Source: UBA4582 sp965657335
Lineage (GTDB): Bacteria; Pseudomonadota; Gammaproteobacteria; Pseudomonadales; Azotimanducaceae
NCBI GenBank assembly: GCA_965657335.1
Contig: CBFHOH010000006.1
Span: forward strand, 1 to 64,000
DNA: 64,000 nucleotides
Direction of reading: 5' to 3'
Below, piece by piece: positions 16,759 through 26,428 of the stretch (positions are counted from its first letter, which is position 1; each line of letters starts with the position of its first letter). The notes below the pieces were generated by a model. That model had not been told where the DNA came from. It saw nothing but the letters and a program-made list of their open reading frames with translations, and searched no databases. Position numbers and translations under genes: made by a program.

Positions 16759-17688
16759 CTATTTTTTCTCTATCACTCGCTTGATCGGACCCGGAAAAAA
16801 TCTGTTGGTTGTTTCTTGATAGGTACGATATTCCGGACGTTTTTTTAGGGAATAGTATTCTGATGGTTCTGCGCCAGTATCATAGACCAGGGTGGAGTAC
16901 ATCTTCCACGAAGCCATGAGTAGCCCGGCGCCTAACGCTAGCCAGATGATAAAATTTTCTATGTCGTATAGCGCCATGAACGAAGGAATTGCTGCGATGA
17001 TTAATCCATTCCAGACCATCCATTCTGCGAAATAGTTTGGATGACGGCTGTACTTCCACAATCCGACATTACAGACCTTATTCCTCTTACCGGCTTTTTT
17101 CATGTTGCGTAAGAAGGTGAGCTTTTGAGTATCCGCGATTGATTCCATCGAAAAGGCGGCGATCCAAACCAGCATGCCGACGATTTCTAGAAAGTGTATG
17201 TGTTGATTCGCGTTTGTACCAATAACAAAGGCAGGCATCGCTAAAAAGGACGCGTTAGCGAGTCCTTGCCAGAGGGCATCAACTTGCATCGCCAGTTGTG
17301 TATTGGTTTTGCCAGACGCGATCCATCGTTGTTTCTGATATTCATAGCGTGGGAATTCCTGTTTTAGCCTTCCCATCGACCACAACTTTAACGCGCCGAA
17401 ACCCATGCGGCCTCCGACCGCAAGATAAACGACGCTTACAAGAGCCGTCCGCAGCGGGTCTCCGCTGCTTAAGAACCAAGTTAATGCGCCAATGAGCATT
17501 AAGCCAAGTGGCCAGCCAATATCGACATAAGACATCCGATGCGTCTTCCAAATCGGAATGCAGACCACCAGACTAAATAGCACCAACTGCAGAACACCGT
17601 TATATAAGCCAATCACTGCAAAGGAATCGGTTAGCAACAACAAGGTCCAGCCTGCGATGAATGGAAGGAGGGGTGTGAAATATTTCAT
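16759..17688 (-). CDS. DUF1295 family membrane protein (steroid 5-alpha-reductase-like)
   Basis: A 309-residue polytopic membrane protein with about eight hydrophobic segments. The C-terminal third contains the DUF1295/steroid-reductase-like signature GLWKYSRHPNYFAEWMVWNG, preceded by KLTFLRNMKKAGKRNK on the cytoplasmic side, and ends in YRTYQETTNRFFPGP. That motif also occurs in isoprenylcysteine methyltransferases and binds the nucleotide cofactor. The family is thought to reduce or modify lipid double bonds, but bacterial members are mostly untested. It stands alone, in the same direction as its neighbours. Confidence 0.82.
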   Translation of the reverse strand: MKYFTPLLPFIAGWTLLLLTDSFAVIGLYNGVLQLVLFSLVVCIPIWKTHRMSYVDIGWPLGLMLIGALTWFLSSGDPLRTALVSVVYLAVGGRMGFGALKLWSMGRLKQEFPRYEYQKQRWIASGKTNTQLAMQVDALWQGLANASFLAMPAFVIGTNANQHIHFLEIVGMLVWIAAFSMESIADTQKLTFLRNMKKAGKRNKVCNVGLWKYSRHPNYFAEWMVWNGLIIAAIPSFMALYDIENFIIWLALGAGLLMASWKMYSTLVYDTGAEPSEYYSLKKRPEYRTYQETTNRFFPGPIKRVIEKK

Positions 17689-17929
17689 AACATTATCTAC
17701 TTGTCCGATTGTCGCTCGCTAAGCCACTCGTGCTGTCCGATCTTTGTTTCAGGCTGATCGGCTACTTTACAGCACAACATCGTTTGTAGCGATGAGGCAT
17801 GTTGGTAAGTTACTCGTCTTCTTCAGTGTAGTGATGCGAGAGTTTGTTTGTGCCATCTGGCATACGCGTTGAACCTGGTCTAACAAGCGCTCATGTCTAG
17901 TTAGGTGTTGTGCTTAGTGGGCTGGGTCG

Positions 17930-18676
17930 TTAGGAGAAAAGCAGTGCCGCGAAATCAGCCCATGCGGGTTGCTGGGCTAGCGTAAGCTTGGCCGCCATCG
18001 CGGCAAAAAATAGCGCCAGCCCAAACAAACTGGTCCAAGGAGGTCGGTTAAGCCTGAGTCGATCGTAACTGATCAGGATGGCAAAAAGCCCTAGTTCAAT
18101 GATCGGAATGAAAAAGAATTGCGCGTCGATGGCCTCAACGAGTCTCGCGACAGCGGGGTCGAGTATGAGTATGCCAGCTAGCAGCATCAATCGCTTATGC
18201 GCGATGCTATTGGTGCGGTGACGTAATCCAAGCGTAAAGGCGATTGCGAAATTAATCAGATCTGTTAACGGGAACATCATCGATGCGACATGACTGTTTG
18301 AGCCAATGCTAAATGATGGAATGCGATAGGCTGATCTCATCATAAGATAACCCGCCAGTAACATGGCCACTGCCGGTATCAGGCTGAGACGGCCAAGGGC
18401 TTGATGTAAAACGGGCCGCTGATTGCGAATTAAAGAGGCTTGCAGAGTAAAAAGCACAAACCACGTCAGGAATATCAAGCCGTGTATGTGGTAGAGCAAG
18501 GGTAATGAAGCGGGTCCTTCGGGTAGTGATAGGGCAGATGCACCAAAACCTGAGATCACGATAGCCGTCAGCAGCAGACCCATAACGATGAAGAAAGGTT
18601 CGCCTTTGCTGAGTTTAGCGCTAATTTTTTCTGCATTCATATTTTTTCTATGCGTGTTCAATGTGTCTACATCCAT
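17930..18676 (-). CDS. uncharacterised polytopic membrane protein
   Basis: A 248-residue protein with about seven hydrophobic segments after a polar N-terminus of roughly 25 residues. Notable features are a helix bearing LYHIHGLIFLTWFVLF, then QALGRLSLIPAVAML and HKRLMLLAGILILDP. His and Arg residues at helix ends (HIHG, LHQALGR, IAHKRLM) recall heme- or quinone-binding membrane proteins, but no family could be named with confidence. An ATG at 18640 is an alternative start; neither start has a strong RBS. The 241 bases after the DUF1295 gene's start hold no gene I can support. Confidence 0.65.
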   Translation of the reverse strand: MDVDTLNTHRKNMNAEKISAKLSKGEPFFIVMGLLLTAIVISGFGASALSLPEGPASLPLLYHIHGLIFLTWFVLFTLQASLIRNQRPVLHQALGRLSLIPAVAMLLAGYLMMRSAYRIPSFSIGSNSHVASMMFPLTDLINFAIAFTLGLRHRTNSIAHKRLMLLAGILILDPAVARLVEAIDAQFFFIPIIELGLFAILISYDRLRLNRPPWTSLFGLALFFAAMAAKLTLAQQPAWADFAALLFS

Positions 18677-18754
18677 TGAAATATTCGGATGCCAATAAAG
18701 CGATAAAAAAATTTCACTCCGACGCGAATGGCTTGTCTTGGTTGATTAATGGCC

Positions 18755-19531
18755 CTATCGGATAGATCCCATGACGTGTCGCGATGCGAAGTGGTTTCGG
18801 CCCCGCAACGCCAGTTTTAGGTTCGTATGGCGATTGCCAGATTCTACGCGATCATCACCAGGGTGCAGTTGTACGAGGACTGTTTTTCGCGGGTTGTTGG
18901 ATGTGTTTATGGTCGAACCATGTACCGCCAAATAACTGAAAAAGAGCACATCACCGGCTTTCGCTGGCATAGGTGTGGCACCTTCTAGGCTGAATTCGGC
19001 CTTAGCGCTGCTTCCCTCTCCCTCACCACGCATGCCCTCAATACGACCGGCTTTATGCGAGCCAGGATAGATACGCAGGCAGCCTGAATTATCGTCTGTG
19101 TCAGTTAAATGAATAATCGCAGCGATCATTTTATCCTGTTGGCTCGGGAAGTGTTCCCAGTCCTGGTGCATGGGAAAAGGCGCTCCAATTTTGGGCGGCT
19201 TTAAAAACAGTTTTGAATGATGAAGAATAATGTCCGGGCCAAGAATTTTTTCAGCCACATCCAAAAAGCGCTCGCTCATGAAAGCCTGCATCCAAGCACC
19301 GGCATAGTTTTGAATGTTATGCGTGTGCAGTATCACAGATTTTCCGCCGTCAATTTCATCCATTTGTTTGCCGGACCAGCGAGCGTTGTTAGCCTGCTCG
19401 TCCCTGCCAAGCTCCGATGCGATTTGATCGAAGCTTTCAATAAGGTCTTTCAGTTGCTTTGCTCTGAAAACGGCAGGCGCGAGATAGTAGCTCTGGCGAT
19501 CGAAAAGTGCCTTTATAGACTGTTGACTCAT
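18755..19531 (-). CDS. phytanoyl-CoA dioxygenase (PhyH) family protein
   Basis: A 258-residue Fe(II)/2OG oxygenase. The metal triad is seen in PMHQDWEHF (HxD) and LAVHGST (distal His), and a candidate 2OG-binding Arg in NNPRKTVLVQ. The core strands SGCLRIYPGSHKAG and PAKAGDVLFFSYLAVHG match family consensus, and the N-terminal block LILHHSKLF-like region (DIILHHSKLFLKPP) is also typical. It starts at ATG 19531, divergent from the CoA transferase gene 141 bases away, so the two may share a control region. Substrate unknown. Confidence 0.88.
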   Translation of the reverse strand: MSQQSIKALFDRQSYYLAPAVFRAKQLKDLIESFDQIASELGRDEQANNARWSGKQMDEIDGGKSVILHTHNIQNYAGAWMQAFMSERFLDVAEKILGPDIILHHSKLFLKPPKIGAPFPMHQDWEHFPSQQDKMIAAIIHLTDTDDNSGCLRIYPGSHKAGRIEGMRGEGEGSSAKAEFSLEGATPMPAKAGDVLFFSYLAVHGSTINTSNNPRKTVLVQLHPGDDRVESGNRHTNLKLALRGRNHFASRHVMGSIR

Positions 19532-19672
19532 AAATCGATCCTATGACGATTTGTCGGAAATCGGCAAACCCATCCGCGATGGATAATTTTTGTAGCAGCA
19601 CACTGAAAACGTGAAACTCGACATCCATGAAAAAAAATACTACCTTTTCATCTGAATAAAAAGGATAAAAAC

Positions 19673-20899
19673 ATGAATAAGAACGAATTCTACCGTAACG
19701 CACGAACCGACCTGCCTGGCCCGCTCTCCGGTGTCAGAGTGTTGGAAGCAACAACAACTTGGGCGGGTCCAATGTGTGCCGCCGTGCTTGCTGATCTGGG
19801 CGCTGATGTTATTAAGGTGGAAATACCCTCCGGAGATGTGGGACGTGCAATTCAGCCCAATCTGCCCGGAACCGATGTTGGTTTTATGCACGCAACAGTC
19901 AATCGTAATAAGCGCGGTTTGTCGCTCGACATTAGAACCGAACAGGGCCGCGACATTTTCCTGAAGCTTGCGGAATCTTCAGACATTCTGGTCGAAAATT
20001 TTAAGGTAGGCACGATGGCCAGATATGGTCTTGGTTATGATCAGCTTAGTGAAATTAAACCGAACATTGTATATGTCTCGATCACTGGCTGGGGTCAGTT
20101 CGGCCCGAATCACGAAGCAGCTGGGTATGATCCGCTGGCTCAGGCTTCATCTGGGTTTATGTCCGTCAATGGATCGCCTGATGGCCCTCCAACCAAAGCG
20201 GGCACGTTTCTAGCTGATGATCTCGGCGGACTGCATGCCGCGATCGGAGCGATGGCAGCATTGCGCCACAGGGATCAGACGGGGGAGGGTCAGCATGTTG
20301 ATATTGCACTGCAGGATGCCATGCTATTTCAAAGTAACGGCTTACCCACACTCGGGGCTTTAGGTGTTCAACCGGACAGAATGGGGAATGAGTTTGGATT
20401 TGCTGTGCCCTCGAACGTGTTTCAGTGTCAGGATGGTTCGGTCTACATGGGGATATTGTTAGATACGCACTGGTCGACATTAGCACCTATTATTGGCGAG
20501 CCTGATTTGGCTCACCATGAAAGTTTTGCCACGAGGGATGAACGTGTGGCAAATCGGGAGCTATGCAATATTATGCTCGAAAATTGGCTTGCATCTCGTT
20601 CCAGAGAAGAAGCGGTTACCATGTTGCGAGATGCCGGTCTGCCGATCGCACCGGTGAATACTTTCCCAGACACTGCGAAAGACCCGCATGTTAAAGCGCG
20701 TGACATGCTGCAGCCAACCTCCCTAAATAACGGCGTCAGCGTGCCTATCACGGGGCCGGCGGCTAAGTTTTCTCGCACACCGACCCGGGTCCGTACTTTC
20801 GCGCCGGATATTGGCGAACATAATGCGGAGATTCTGGAATCACTGGGTATCACGGCTGATGCACAGCGCGCATTATCGGCGTCCGGTGTCATCGGGTAA
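19673..20899 (+). CDS. family III (CaiB/BaiF) CoA transferase
   Basis: A 408-residue protein of the formyl-CoA transferase class. Consecutive family motifs are GVRVLEATTTWAGPMCAAVLA, LGADVIKVE, NRNKRGLSLDIR, LVENFKVG, YVSITGWGQFGP, YDPLAQASSGFM and the catalytic-Asp region FLADDLGGLHAA. The enzyme moves CoA between carboxylic acids via a glutamyl/aspartyl anhydride, activating a substrate for beta-oxidation-like degradation. RBS AAAGGA lies seven bases from ATG. Together with the enoyl-CoA hydratase at 27877 it implies that the pathway in this region passes through CoA thioesters, though the acid is unknown. Confidence 0.92.
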   Translation: MNKNEFYRNARTDLPGPLSGVRVLEATTTWAGPMCAAVLADLGADVIKVEIPSGDVGRAIQPNLPGTDVGFMHATVNRNKRGLSLDIRTEQGRDIFLKLAESSDILVENFKVGTMARYGLGYDQLSEIKPNIVYVSITGWGQFGPNHEAAGYDPLAQASSGFMSVNGSPDGPPTKAGTFLADDLGGLHAAIGAMAALRHRDQTGEGQHVDIALQDAMLFQSNGLPTLGALGVQPDRMGNEFGFAVPSNVFQCQDGSVYMGILLDTHWSTLAPIIGEPDLAHHESFATRDERVANRELCNIMLENWLASRSREEAVTMLRDAGLPIAPVNTFPDTAKDPHVKARDMLQPTSLNNGVSVPITGPAAKFSRTPTRVRTFAPDIGEHNAEILESLGITADAQRALSASGVIG

Positions 20900-20930
20900 G
20901 TTGTAAATTATTGCGGCTCTAGTTGCTCAA

Positions 20931-20962
20931 CGATAATAGTATTATCGCATCGATTATCGATG
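20931..20962. terminator. tandem small hairpins between convergent genes
   Basis: CGATAAT/ATTATCG (20931-20937 with 20941-20947, loop AGT) is followed at once by CATCGA/TCGATG (20948-20953 with 20957-20962). They fill the short gap between the convergent CoA transferase and Rieske genes. No T-run follows, so this may be a weak terminator or a protein site. Confidence 0.35.
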
Positions 20963-20972
20963 GCGACGGTGC

Positions 20973-22133
20973 CTAACAGCTGAGCTTGCCCTCAAGCGCA
21001 TCGTCTATCGCTTTTTGGGCGAGTTGAAGCCCAGCTTCGTAACGCCCAAAAGTAAAGTTCGTATTTGCGCCGGCAGAAAAACCTTTCTGAATACCTTCGC
21101 CTATTTCGAAGTCCTCATTGAATACTTTCTCGACGACATGATAATTTGCCTCCCAGTATCTCTTTGCTTTTTCACTCACCGCGGGTTCGGGAATAAGCAT
21201 CATGCATTTGAATACGCAGGAATCTTGGCCAGTTGGAATAATTGTGTGGATGTAAACATGATCTGTCATCACCTGAATAAAATTGCAGGGGAACATGTAG
21301 TTTTGTGTCATAAAGTTTGGACGGTAGTCCTCAGGTGTCGCACCTCTCTCTGCTAGTTCACCAATCTTGGCAATGGGTACTGCGTGTCGAAAGTGAGGAT
21401 ATTTGTCCAAAAATATCGATTGATTATCAAGATAAGAAGCACAAGCGGTGTGCTTATGAGCAGAACAAAAATGGTAGTTTTCCTGAAAACCCTCCAGTGC
21501 AATGCGCCAGTGCATGTTGCGGTTTAATGACCATTGTCGATAAACCGTGTGAGACTCAAGGTTAAGAGTCTCGAGCTGTTCAGCCATGGGCGCTAGCCAA
21601 TTGTCAATATCGACAGATTGTTCAGAAGGGGTAGGGCGAACCCAGATCAGGCCGAATCGCTCAAATACAGGTAGTTCAATTAAGCCGTGAGATTCTTTGT
21701 CGAGTTTACCGAAACCCGCTGCCTGACGCAGACCTCTGAGGTTACCATCAAGACCATAGGTCCAACCATGGTACGGACAAGAGAAAGTATTTGCAGTGCC
21801 ACAGGGTTCGGTTTCGACGATAGCGCCGCGGTGTCTGCAGACATTGATGAAGGCGTTAATTTTGCCTGTTTTATCGCGGGTGACCAGAATCGGTATGCCC
21901 GTGTCGTTGTGCGTGAAGTACTGACCGGCGTTTGTTATTTGTTCGGTGTGGCCGACAATGATCGGAAACTTCCGAAACAATGTGTCAATCTCCTGATTTA
22001 GTCGATCAGGGCTAGTGTAGTGAGACACCGGATTAAGCATCGTCTCTGGTTCGAGATGTGTGTCACCGGATGCACAATAGCCAAGGATTGTGTTGATGAT
22101 ATTGAGCTCTTCGTCGCGATTGTTCATTGTCAC
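20973..22133 (-). CDS. Rieske non-heme iron oxygenase, alpha subunit-like
   Basis: A 386-residue protein. The [2Fe-2S] Rieske ligands are Cys99-x-His101 (NVCRHRGA) and Cys119-x-x-His122 (SCPYHGWTYG). The mononuclear iron site follows the pattern of this family: FQENYHFCSAHKHTA supplies the two His residues, and an acidic ligand lies toward the C-terminus (NEDFEIGEGIQKGF supplies acidic candidates). Length matches single-component aromatic or amine oxygenases such as the carnitine/stachydrine-demethylase or ring-hydroxylating group. A reductase partner is not adjacent. It is transcribed alone, divergent from a flavin-binding PPOX-fold protein 124 bases away. Confidence 0.9.
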   Translation of the reverse strand: MTMNNRDEELNIINTILGYCASGDTHLEPETMLNPVSHYTSPDRLNQEIDTLFRKFPIIVGHTEQITNAGQYFTHNDTGIPILVTRDKTGKINAFINVCRHRGAIVETEPCGTANTFSCPYHGWTYGLDGNLRGLRQAAGFGKLDKESHGLIELPVFERFGLIWVRPTPSEQSVDIDNWLAPMAEQLETLNLESHTVYRQWSLNRNMHWRIALEGFQENYHFCSAHKHTACASYLDNQSIFLDKYPHFRHAVPIAKIGELAERGATPEDYRPNFMTQNYMFPCNFIQVMTDHVYIHTIIPTGQDSCVFKCMMLIPEPAVSEKAKRYWEANYHVVEKVFNEDFEIGEGIQKGFSAGANTNFTFGRYEAGLQLAQKAIDDALEGKLSC

Positions 22134-22257
22134 GTCTCTACGCAGTACCGACGCGAAAGATTACCATATTCGTGGCGACAATTATCTCTGTTGTTGTGTT
22201 ACTTTGATCTAAAGCTTCGTTGCGATAACGGAGAAAAAACAAGACGAGGTAATTGAA

Positions 22258-22749
22258 ATGCCTATTTCTAAAAAACTGGCGCTGTCGAATGAGCAACTTG
22301 AGGAGCTCATGCAATCGACCTGGAACATGCGAATCGCGACCGTAGGGCCTGGTAGCCGTATCAATTTGACGCCGATGTGGTTTGGTTGGGCTGAAGGCAA
22401 GATTTTTGTTTTTGGTAGGGGGCAGAAAGTTGTTAACGTGCGACGAAATGCCGAGTGTACGATCGTGGTTGATCGCAATGAAAAATTTCCAGAATTACAG
22501 GCAGCGATGTTTCAGGGGGCTGCAAAAGTGTTGGAGTCTGCGGCCGAGGAGAATGCTGAAGCGGGGATGGCGGAGGTTCGTACTCAAATGGGCGCGAAGT
22601 ACGCCGGCGGTCACGGTCAACCAGCACCAGAACACCCCGTGGACAACGCGGCAACGGCATCTGGTGATAGTAATCGGTGGATTGTGATGACGCCGGACAA
22701 GCTGGTCACCTGGGATAACTTTAAGCTGAAAGATTTACGTAAGCGATAA
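22258..22749 (+). CDS. pyridoxamine 5'-phosphate oxidase (PPOX)-fold protein
   Basis: A 163-residue split-barrel protein: MRIATVGPGSRINLTPMWFGW and GKIFVFGRGQKVVNVRRNAECTIVVDRNEK (two blocks) form the FMN/F420-binding barrel typical of small flavin reductase or general-stress-type PPOX proteins. The C-terminus ends in IVMTPDKLVTWDNFKL, a family-typical strand. ATG follows GAGGT. It lies 32 bases before a PhyH oxygenase gene and is probably co-transcribed. Cofactor (FMN or F420) and substrate are not decided by sequence. Confidence 0.85.
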   Translation: MPISKKLALSNEQLEELMQSTWNMRIATVGPGSRINLTPMWFGWAEGKIFVFGRGQKVVNVRRNAECTIVVDRNEKFPELQAAMFQGAAKVLESAAEENAEAGMAEVRTQMGAKYAGGHGQPAPEHPVDNAATASGDSNRWIVMTPDKLVTWDNFKLKDLRKR

Positions 22750-22781
22750 CGTTCAAACCCGGAAGATTGGGAGCGGTGTTT

Positions 22782-23573
22782 ATGATTACAAATGAGCAAA
22801 TCGAAACTTTTCAGCGTGATGGTGCGGTGATGATAAAAAACGCGATGACAGACTGGGTTGATGTCATGCGTGCGGGCGTTGCGCGAAATATGGAACATCC
22901 CAGCAAGTACGCTTCTGAAAACGATGTTTTTGAGGGGCAGGGTCGGTTTTTCGATGATTATTGTAATTGGTTACGTATCCCGGAATTTGCGCAGGTAGTG
23001 CGAAAGAGTCCTGCGGCGGAAATTGCGGCCCGGTCGATGCGATCAACATCCGCCCAATTTTTCCATGATCACGTCCTTGTTAAAGAGGGTGAAACCTCAA
23101 AGCCAACGCCGTGGCATCAGGATGGGCCATATTATTTTGTTGAGGGTGCCCAAACTGTGAGTATGTGGTTGCCCTTGGATCGAGTTAAAGACGCGAGTTT
23201 GCGGTTGTTGGCGGGATCACATAAATGGCAAAAGATGGTGCGTCCAGTTAGTTGGGCAGACGATAGTGACTTTTACGACAGCGACGCAGATTGGTCTCCC
23301 GTACCTGATCCCGATACAGACGACGCGAACTACAGAATACTTGAGTGGGAAATGGCGCCAGGAGATCTGGTGCTATTCGATTATCGGACGGTGCATGGTG
23401 CGCGCGGCAATTTAAGTCCGAGTCGCCGGCGAGTGCTATCCCTTCGCTGGCTAGGGGACGATGCGCGTTATGTCGAACGCCCCGGGCTGACCTCGCCACC
23501 CTATCCTGGCCATCAGATGGTGGCTGGCCAACGACTGCGGGAAGACTGGTTTCCGATGGTGTGGAAAACGTAA
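22782..23573 (+). CDS. phytanoyl-CoA dioxygenase (PhyH) family protein
   Basis: A 263-residue Fe(II)/2OG oxygenase beginning ITNEQIETFQRDGAVMIKNA, the usual PhyH N-terminus. The triad is PWHQDGPYY (HxD) and DYRTVHGARGN (distal His), with the Arg finger SPSRRRVLSLRW. SMWLPLDRVKDASLRLLAGSHK is present in two conserved strands. Start ATG 22782 has GGGAG upstream. It follows the PPOX-fold gene closely, so a flavin protein and an oxygenase probably act together. Sequence around residues 160-185 (DDSDFYDSDADWSPVPDP) is an acidic insertion. Confidence 0.88.
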   Translation: MITNEQIETFQRDGAVMIKNAMTDWVDVMRAGVARNMEHPSKYASENDVFEGQGRFFDDYCNWLRIPEFAQVVRKSPAAEIAARSMRSTSAQFFHDHVLVKEGETSKPTPWHQDGPYYFVEGAQTVSMWLPLDRVKDASLRLLAGSHKWQKMVRPVSWADDSDFYDSDADWSPVPDPDTDDANYRILEWEMAPGDLVLFDYRTVHGARGNLSPSRRRVLSLRWLGDDARYVERPGLTSPPYPGHQMVAGQRLREDWFPMVWKT

Positions 23574-23671
23574 ATAGTTAATGCGGGTCTCGGTGCTTCA
23601 TTTTTAGCAAGATAACAATATCAAGTGTAAAGAAACGTAATGCGCTTTCGATGCGAACATAGGAGAACAAA

Positions 23672-25057
23672 ATGTCAGACATCCACTATCTCGATGCAAT
23701 GACCATCGCGCGAAAAATACATAGCAGAGAAATCTCTTCTGTCGAAACGACTGAGATGCTGCTGCGAAGAATTGAAACGCAATCGAACCTCGCAGCGTAT
23801 GTGACGGTAACAGCAGAAAGAGCAATGGCCGATGCTGCAAAGGCTGATGCCGAGATAGCGAAGGGAAACATATGCTCACCCCTTCATGGTGTGCCAATTG
23901 CCTACAAAGATTTACTGGCAACCAATGGTATAAAAACTACCAGCGGTACCGCTGTCTATGCGGATTATGTGCCTGACTATAACGCGACCGTGGTTGATCG
24001 CCTAGCGGCGGCAGGGACGGTAATGTTGGGCAAGTTAAAGCTAACCGAAGGGGCTTTCTCAAGGCATCACCCAACGGTAGAAATTCCCAAAAACCCGTGG
24101 GGCAAACAGCTCTGGACGGGCGTGTCATCCTCTGGATCAGGCGTTGCAACAGCTGCAGGGCTTTGCTTTGGTAGTCTCGGCACTGACACCGGCGGCAGTA
24201 TACGTTTCCCCGCATCCTCAAACGGAGTTGTTGGTTTGAAGCCGACATGGGGCAGGGTTAGCCGCTATGGTGCGTTCCCGCTCGCTTACTCGCTCGATCA
24301 CATTGGCCCAATTACACGAACTGTCGATGATGCTGCCGCCATGTTGCAGATTATCGCGGGGCTTGACCCCAAAGATCCGACCAGTAGTGCCAATCCTGTG
24401 CCTGATTATATTTCGGCCAGTGGAAGAGAATTGAAGACGTTGCGTATTGGATATGATGCTGCCTACGTCGAAGAAGATTCTGCGCCTGAACACATGGAAG
24501 CAATCAACGACGCGATCGATGTGCTGCGGGACTATGGCTGTGAAATTGTTCCTGTCAATGTGCCTTGGCGAGCGGTGAGCGAAAACTGGGCCTTAACGAC
24601 TGGCGTGGAAGCCGCGCATGCACACCGAGAAACTTTTCCAGCGAGAAGGGATGAGTATGGTGCGATCGCAGGTTTACTGGATATTGGACTGTCGGTCACG
24701 GCAGAAACTTACATGCAGATTGAATTGGAACGTCGTAATCTCATCGCGCAACTCGGAGCGATATTTGCACAGTGCGACGTATTGATTTGTCCGTCAATGC
24801 CTTTGTACGGCCTGCCGAATGAAGGTTCACCAGAAACCGACGCGGCTGAGGAAGGGCTTGCCGCAATGTTGAAGTTTACGGCGCCTTTCGACTACTCGGG
24901 TAGCCCGACGTTGTCTATTCCTTGGAAGCCGATCGGCGGCGGTGTGCCTGCGAGTGTGCAATTGGTCGGGCCGGATTTTGGCGAACATTTGCTGATCGAC
25001 TTGGGTAGGGCGCTTGAGTCAGCCAGAGGTGGTCTGGCACACCCTGATGCTGGCTAG
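23672..25057 (+). CDS. amidase signature family enzyme
   Basis: A 461-residue amidase (GatA-like fold). The Ser-cisSer-Lys triad is recognisable: Lys79 in IAYKDLLAT, the Ser cluster at 152-154 in VSSSGSGVA, and Ser176 in GTDTGGSIRFPA, followed by VGLKPTWGRVSRYG and the DHIGPITR block. Length is normal. It lacks the neighbouring GatC/GatB needed for tRNA amidation, so a catabolic amide or ester hydrolase is likely. RBS AGGAG lies seven bases upstream. It is downstream of the PPOX/PhyH pair on the same strand (98 bases). Confidence 0.9.
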   Translation: MSDIHYLDAMTIARKIHSREISSVETTEMLLRRIETQSNLAAYVTVTAERAMADAAKADAEIAKGNICSPLHGVPIAYKDLLATNGIKTTSGTAVYADYVPDYNATVVDRLAAAGTVMLGKLKLTEGAFSRHHPTVEIPKNPWGKQLWTGVSSSGSGVATAAGLCFGSLGTDTGGSIRFPASSNGVVGLKPTWGRVSRYGAFPLAYSLDHIGPITRTVDDAAAMLQIIAGLDPKDPTSSANPVPDYISASGRELKTLRIGYDAAYVEEDSAPEHMEAINDAIDVLRDYGCEIVPVNVPWRAVSENWALTTGVEAAHAHRETFPARRDEYGAIAGLLDIGLSVTAETYMQIELERRNLIAQLGAIFAQCDVLICPSMPLYGLPNEGSPETDAAEEGLAAMLKFTAPFDYSGSPTLSIPWKPIGGGVPASVQLVGPDFGEHLLIDLGRALESARGGLAHPDAG

Positions 25058-25124
25058 ATCTGATCGCCTCAACAAATCCCTGTGGGCTTTGCGCGGTCTG
25101 GGTGATCAAATGTAGGAGTCGATG

Positions 25125-26372
25125 TCAGACTGTTATGATTTGTTGTGATGTATTCAGTGCATCTCGATCGAAGCCAGCAGCTTGTTTGTATCGGGCCATG
25201 AAATTTTCTATCTCTTCTCTGTCAATTGCTTGCGTCAGCGTACTGCCCTCTGACAGGCGTTTTTCTATATCTATCAAAACACCAATCGGTCCCTCTCCGC
25301 GGGCGCGCATCAGAAGTTCATTAACTGGACCCAGTTGCCTCGCCTCATACTGCGCGAGCGCGGCTGTAGATAGTCCGTGTTGCTGAATCGCTGCGCCGAG
25401 CACGCGTGTGTCTACGATTGCCTGTGTCGCCCCGTTCGAACCATGTGGATACATAGCATGTGCGGCATCGCCAATCAGCACGGCACGACCGTCGGTCCAA
25501 TGCTCGACCGGGTCGCGATCGACCATCGGGTATTCCCATATTCCCTCGGCGCGGGAGACAATCTCGGGCACATCTAGCCAGTCAAACCGCCAATCCTGAA
25601 ATTGGTGCATAAAAGCCGTCGCCTGGGCGGGTTTGTTCCAGTCGCTTTGGTTAACTCCCTGCTGGTTCTTTGGCCGCAGTTCCGCAATCCAGTTAAGCAG
25701 CGTTTCACCATGGCGGTCTAACGGCTCGACGGGGTAGCAAACAAATCGTTGTTCCATGCCACCGACCATGACAAAGGAGTTTTTCGTACGAGGAGGCGCG
25801 CAACGAGAAACGCCGCGCCACATGATAGCGCCATTCCAGTGAACGTTGCCCTGGTCTGGATACATTTGATGTCGAACACTGGAATGAATGCCATCTGCGC
25901 CTACCAGCAGATCGCCTTCCTCGCTAAAAGAGTTTCCGTTCGAGTCTTTGAAATGTGCAATAACGCGATCGTCGAGGTTTTCGTATCGCACGAGCGATGC
26001 ACCGCTGATTACCGCACCTTTACCGAGGCGTGCTTGAACGGCCGCCAACAGTTGTAGTTGGAATTGCCCTCGATGAACTGAAAACTGAGGCCAGTTGTAT
26101 CCCGCCAGGGTGCCCCTGGGTTCTGTCCAGACGGGGTGCGCGCCATAGTAGAACAGTGCCCACTCCTCAGCTTCCGTGCCAATTTCTCTCAGGCTACGTT
26201 CGAGGCCCAACTGGTAAAGCTCACGTACGGCATTGGGTTGCAGATTGATACCGACACCGAGTGGTTTTATTTCCGAAGCAGCCTCAAAAACCCGAACTTC
26301 CTCGCCGATTTCATGACAGGTCAAGGCAAAAGCCAACCCTGCGATACCGCCCCCTGCAACTAATATTGCCAT
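25125..26372 (-). CDS. FAD-dependent aromatic-ring monooxygenase (class A)
   Basis: A 415-residue flavoprotein hydroxylase of the salicylate/6-hydroxynicotinate type. Visible motifs are GGGIAGLAFALTCHE (dinucleotide-binding fold), GVGINLQPNAVREL, GDLLVGADGIHSSVR (DG motif) and VLIGDAAHAMYPHGSNGATQAI (GD motif). The family uses NAD(P)H and O2 to hydroxylate aromatic or heteroaromatic acids. The adjacent gene 56 bases upstream on the same strand is an aromatic-acid-type MFS transporter, supporting a role in uptake and hydroxylation of an aromatic acid. Confidence 0.9.
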   Translation of the reverse strand: MAILVAGGGIAGLAFALTCHEIGEEVRVFEAASEIKPLGVGINLQPNAVRELYQLGLERSLREIGTEAEEWALFYYGAHPVWTEPRGTLAGYNWPQFSVHRGQFQLQLLAAVQARLGKGAVISGASLVRYENLDDRVIAHFKDSNGNSFSEEGDLLVGADGIHSSVRHQMYPDQGNVHWNGAIMWRGVSRCAPPRTKNSFVMVGGMEQRFVCYPVEPLDRHGETLLNWIAELRPKNQQGVNQSDWNKPAQATAFMHQFQDWRFDWLDVPEIVSRAEGIWEYPMVDRDPVEHWTDGRAVLIGDAAHAMYPHGSNGATQAIVDTRVLGAAIQQHGLSTAALAQYEARQLGPVNELLMRARGEGPIGVLIDIEKRLSEGSTLTQAIDREEIENFMARYKQAAGFDRDALNTSQQIITV

Positions 26373-26428
26373 GGTTTTTCCCCATCTTTTTCCAAATTAT
26401 TTTTGGTTATGTGGCACTTTGTTTGTGA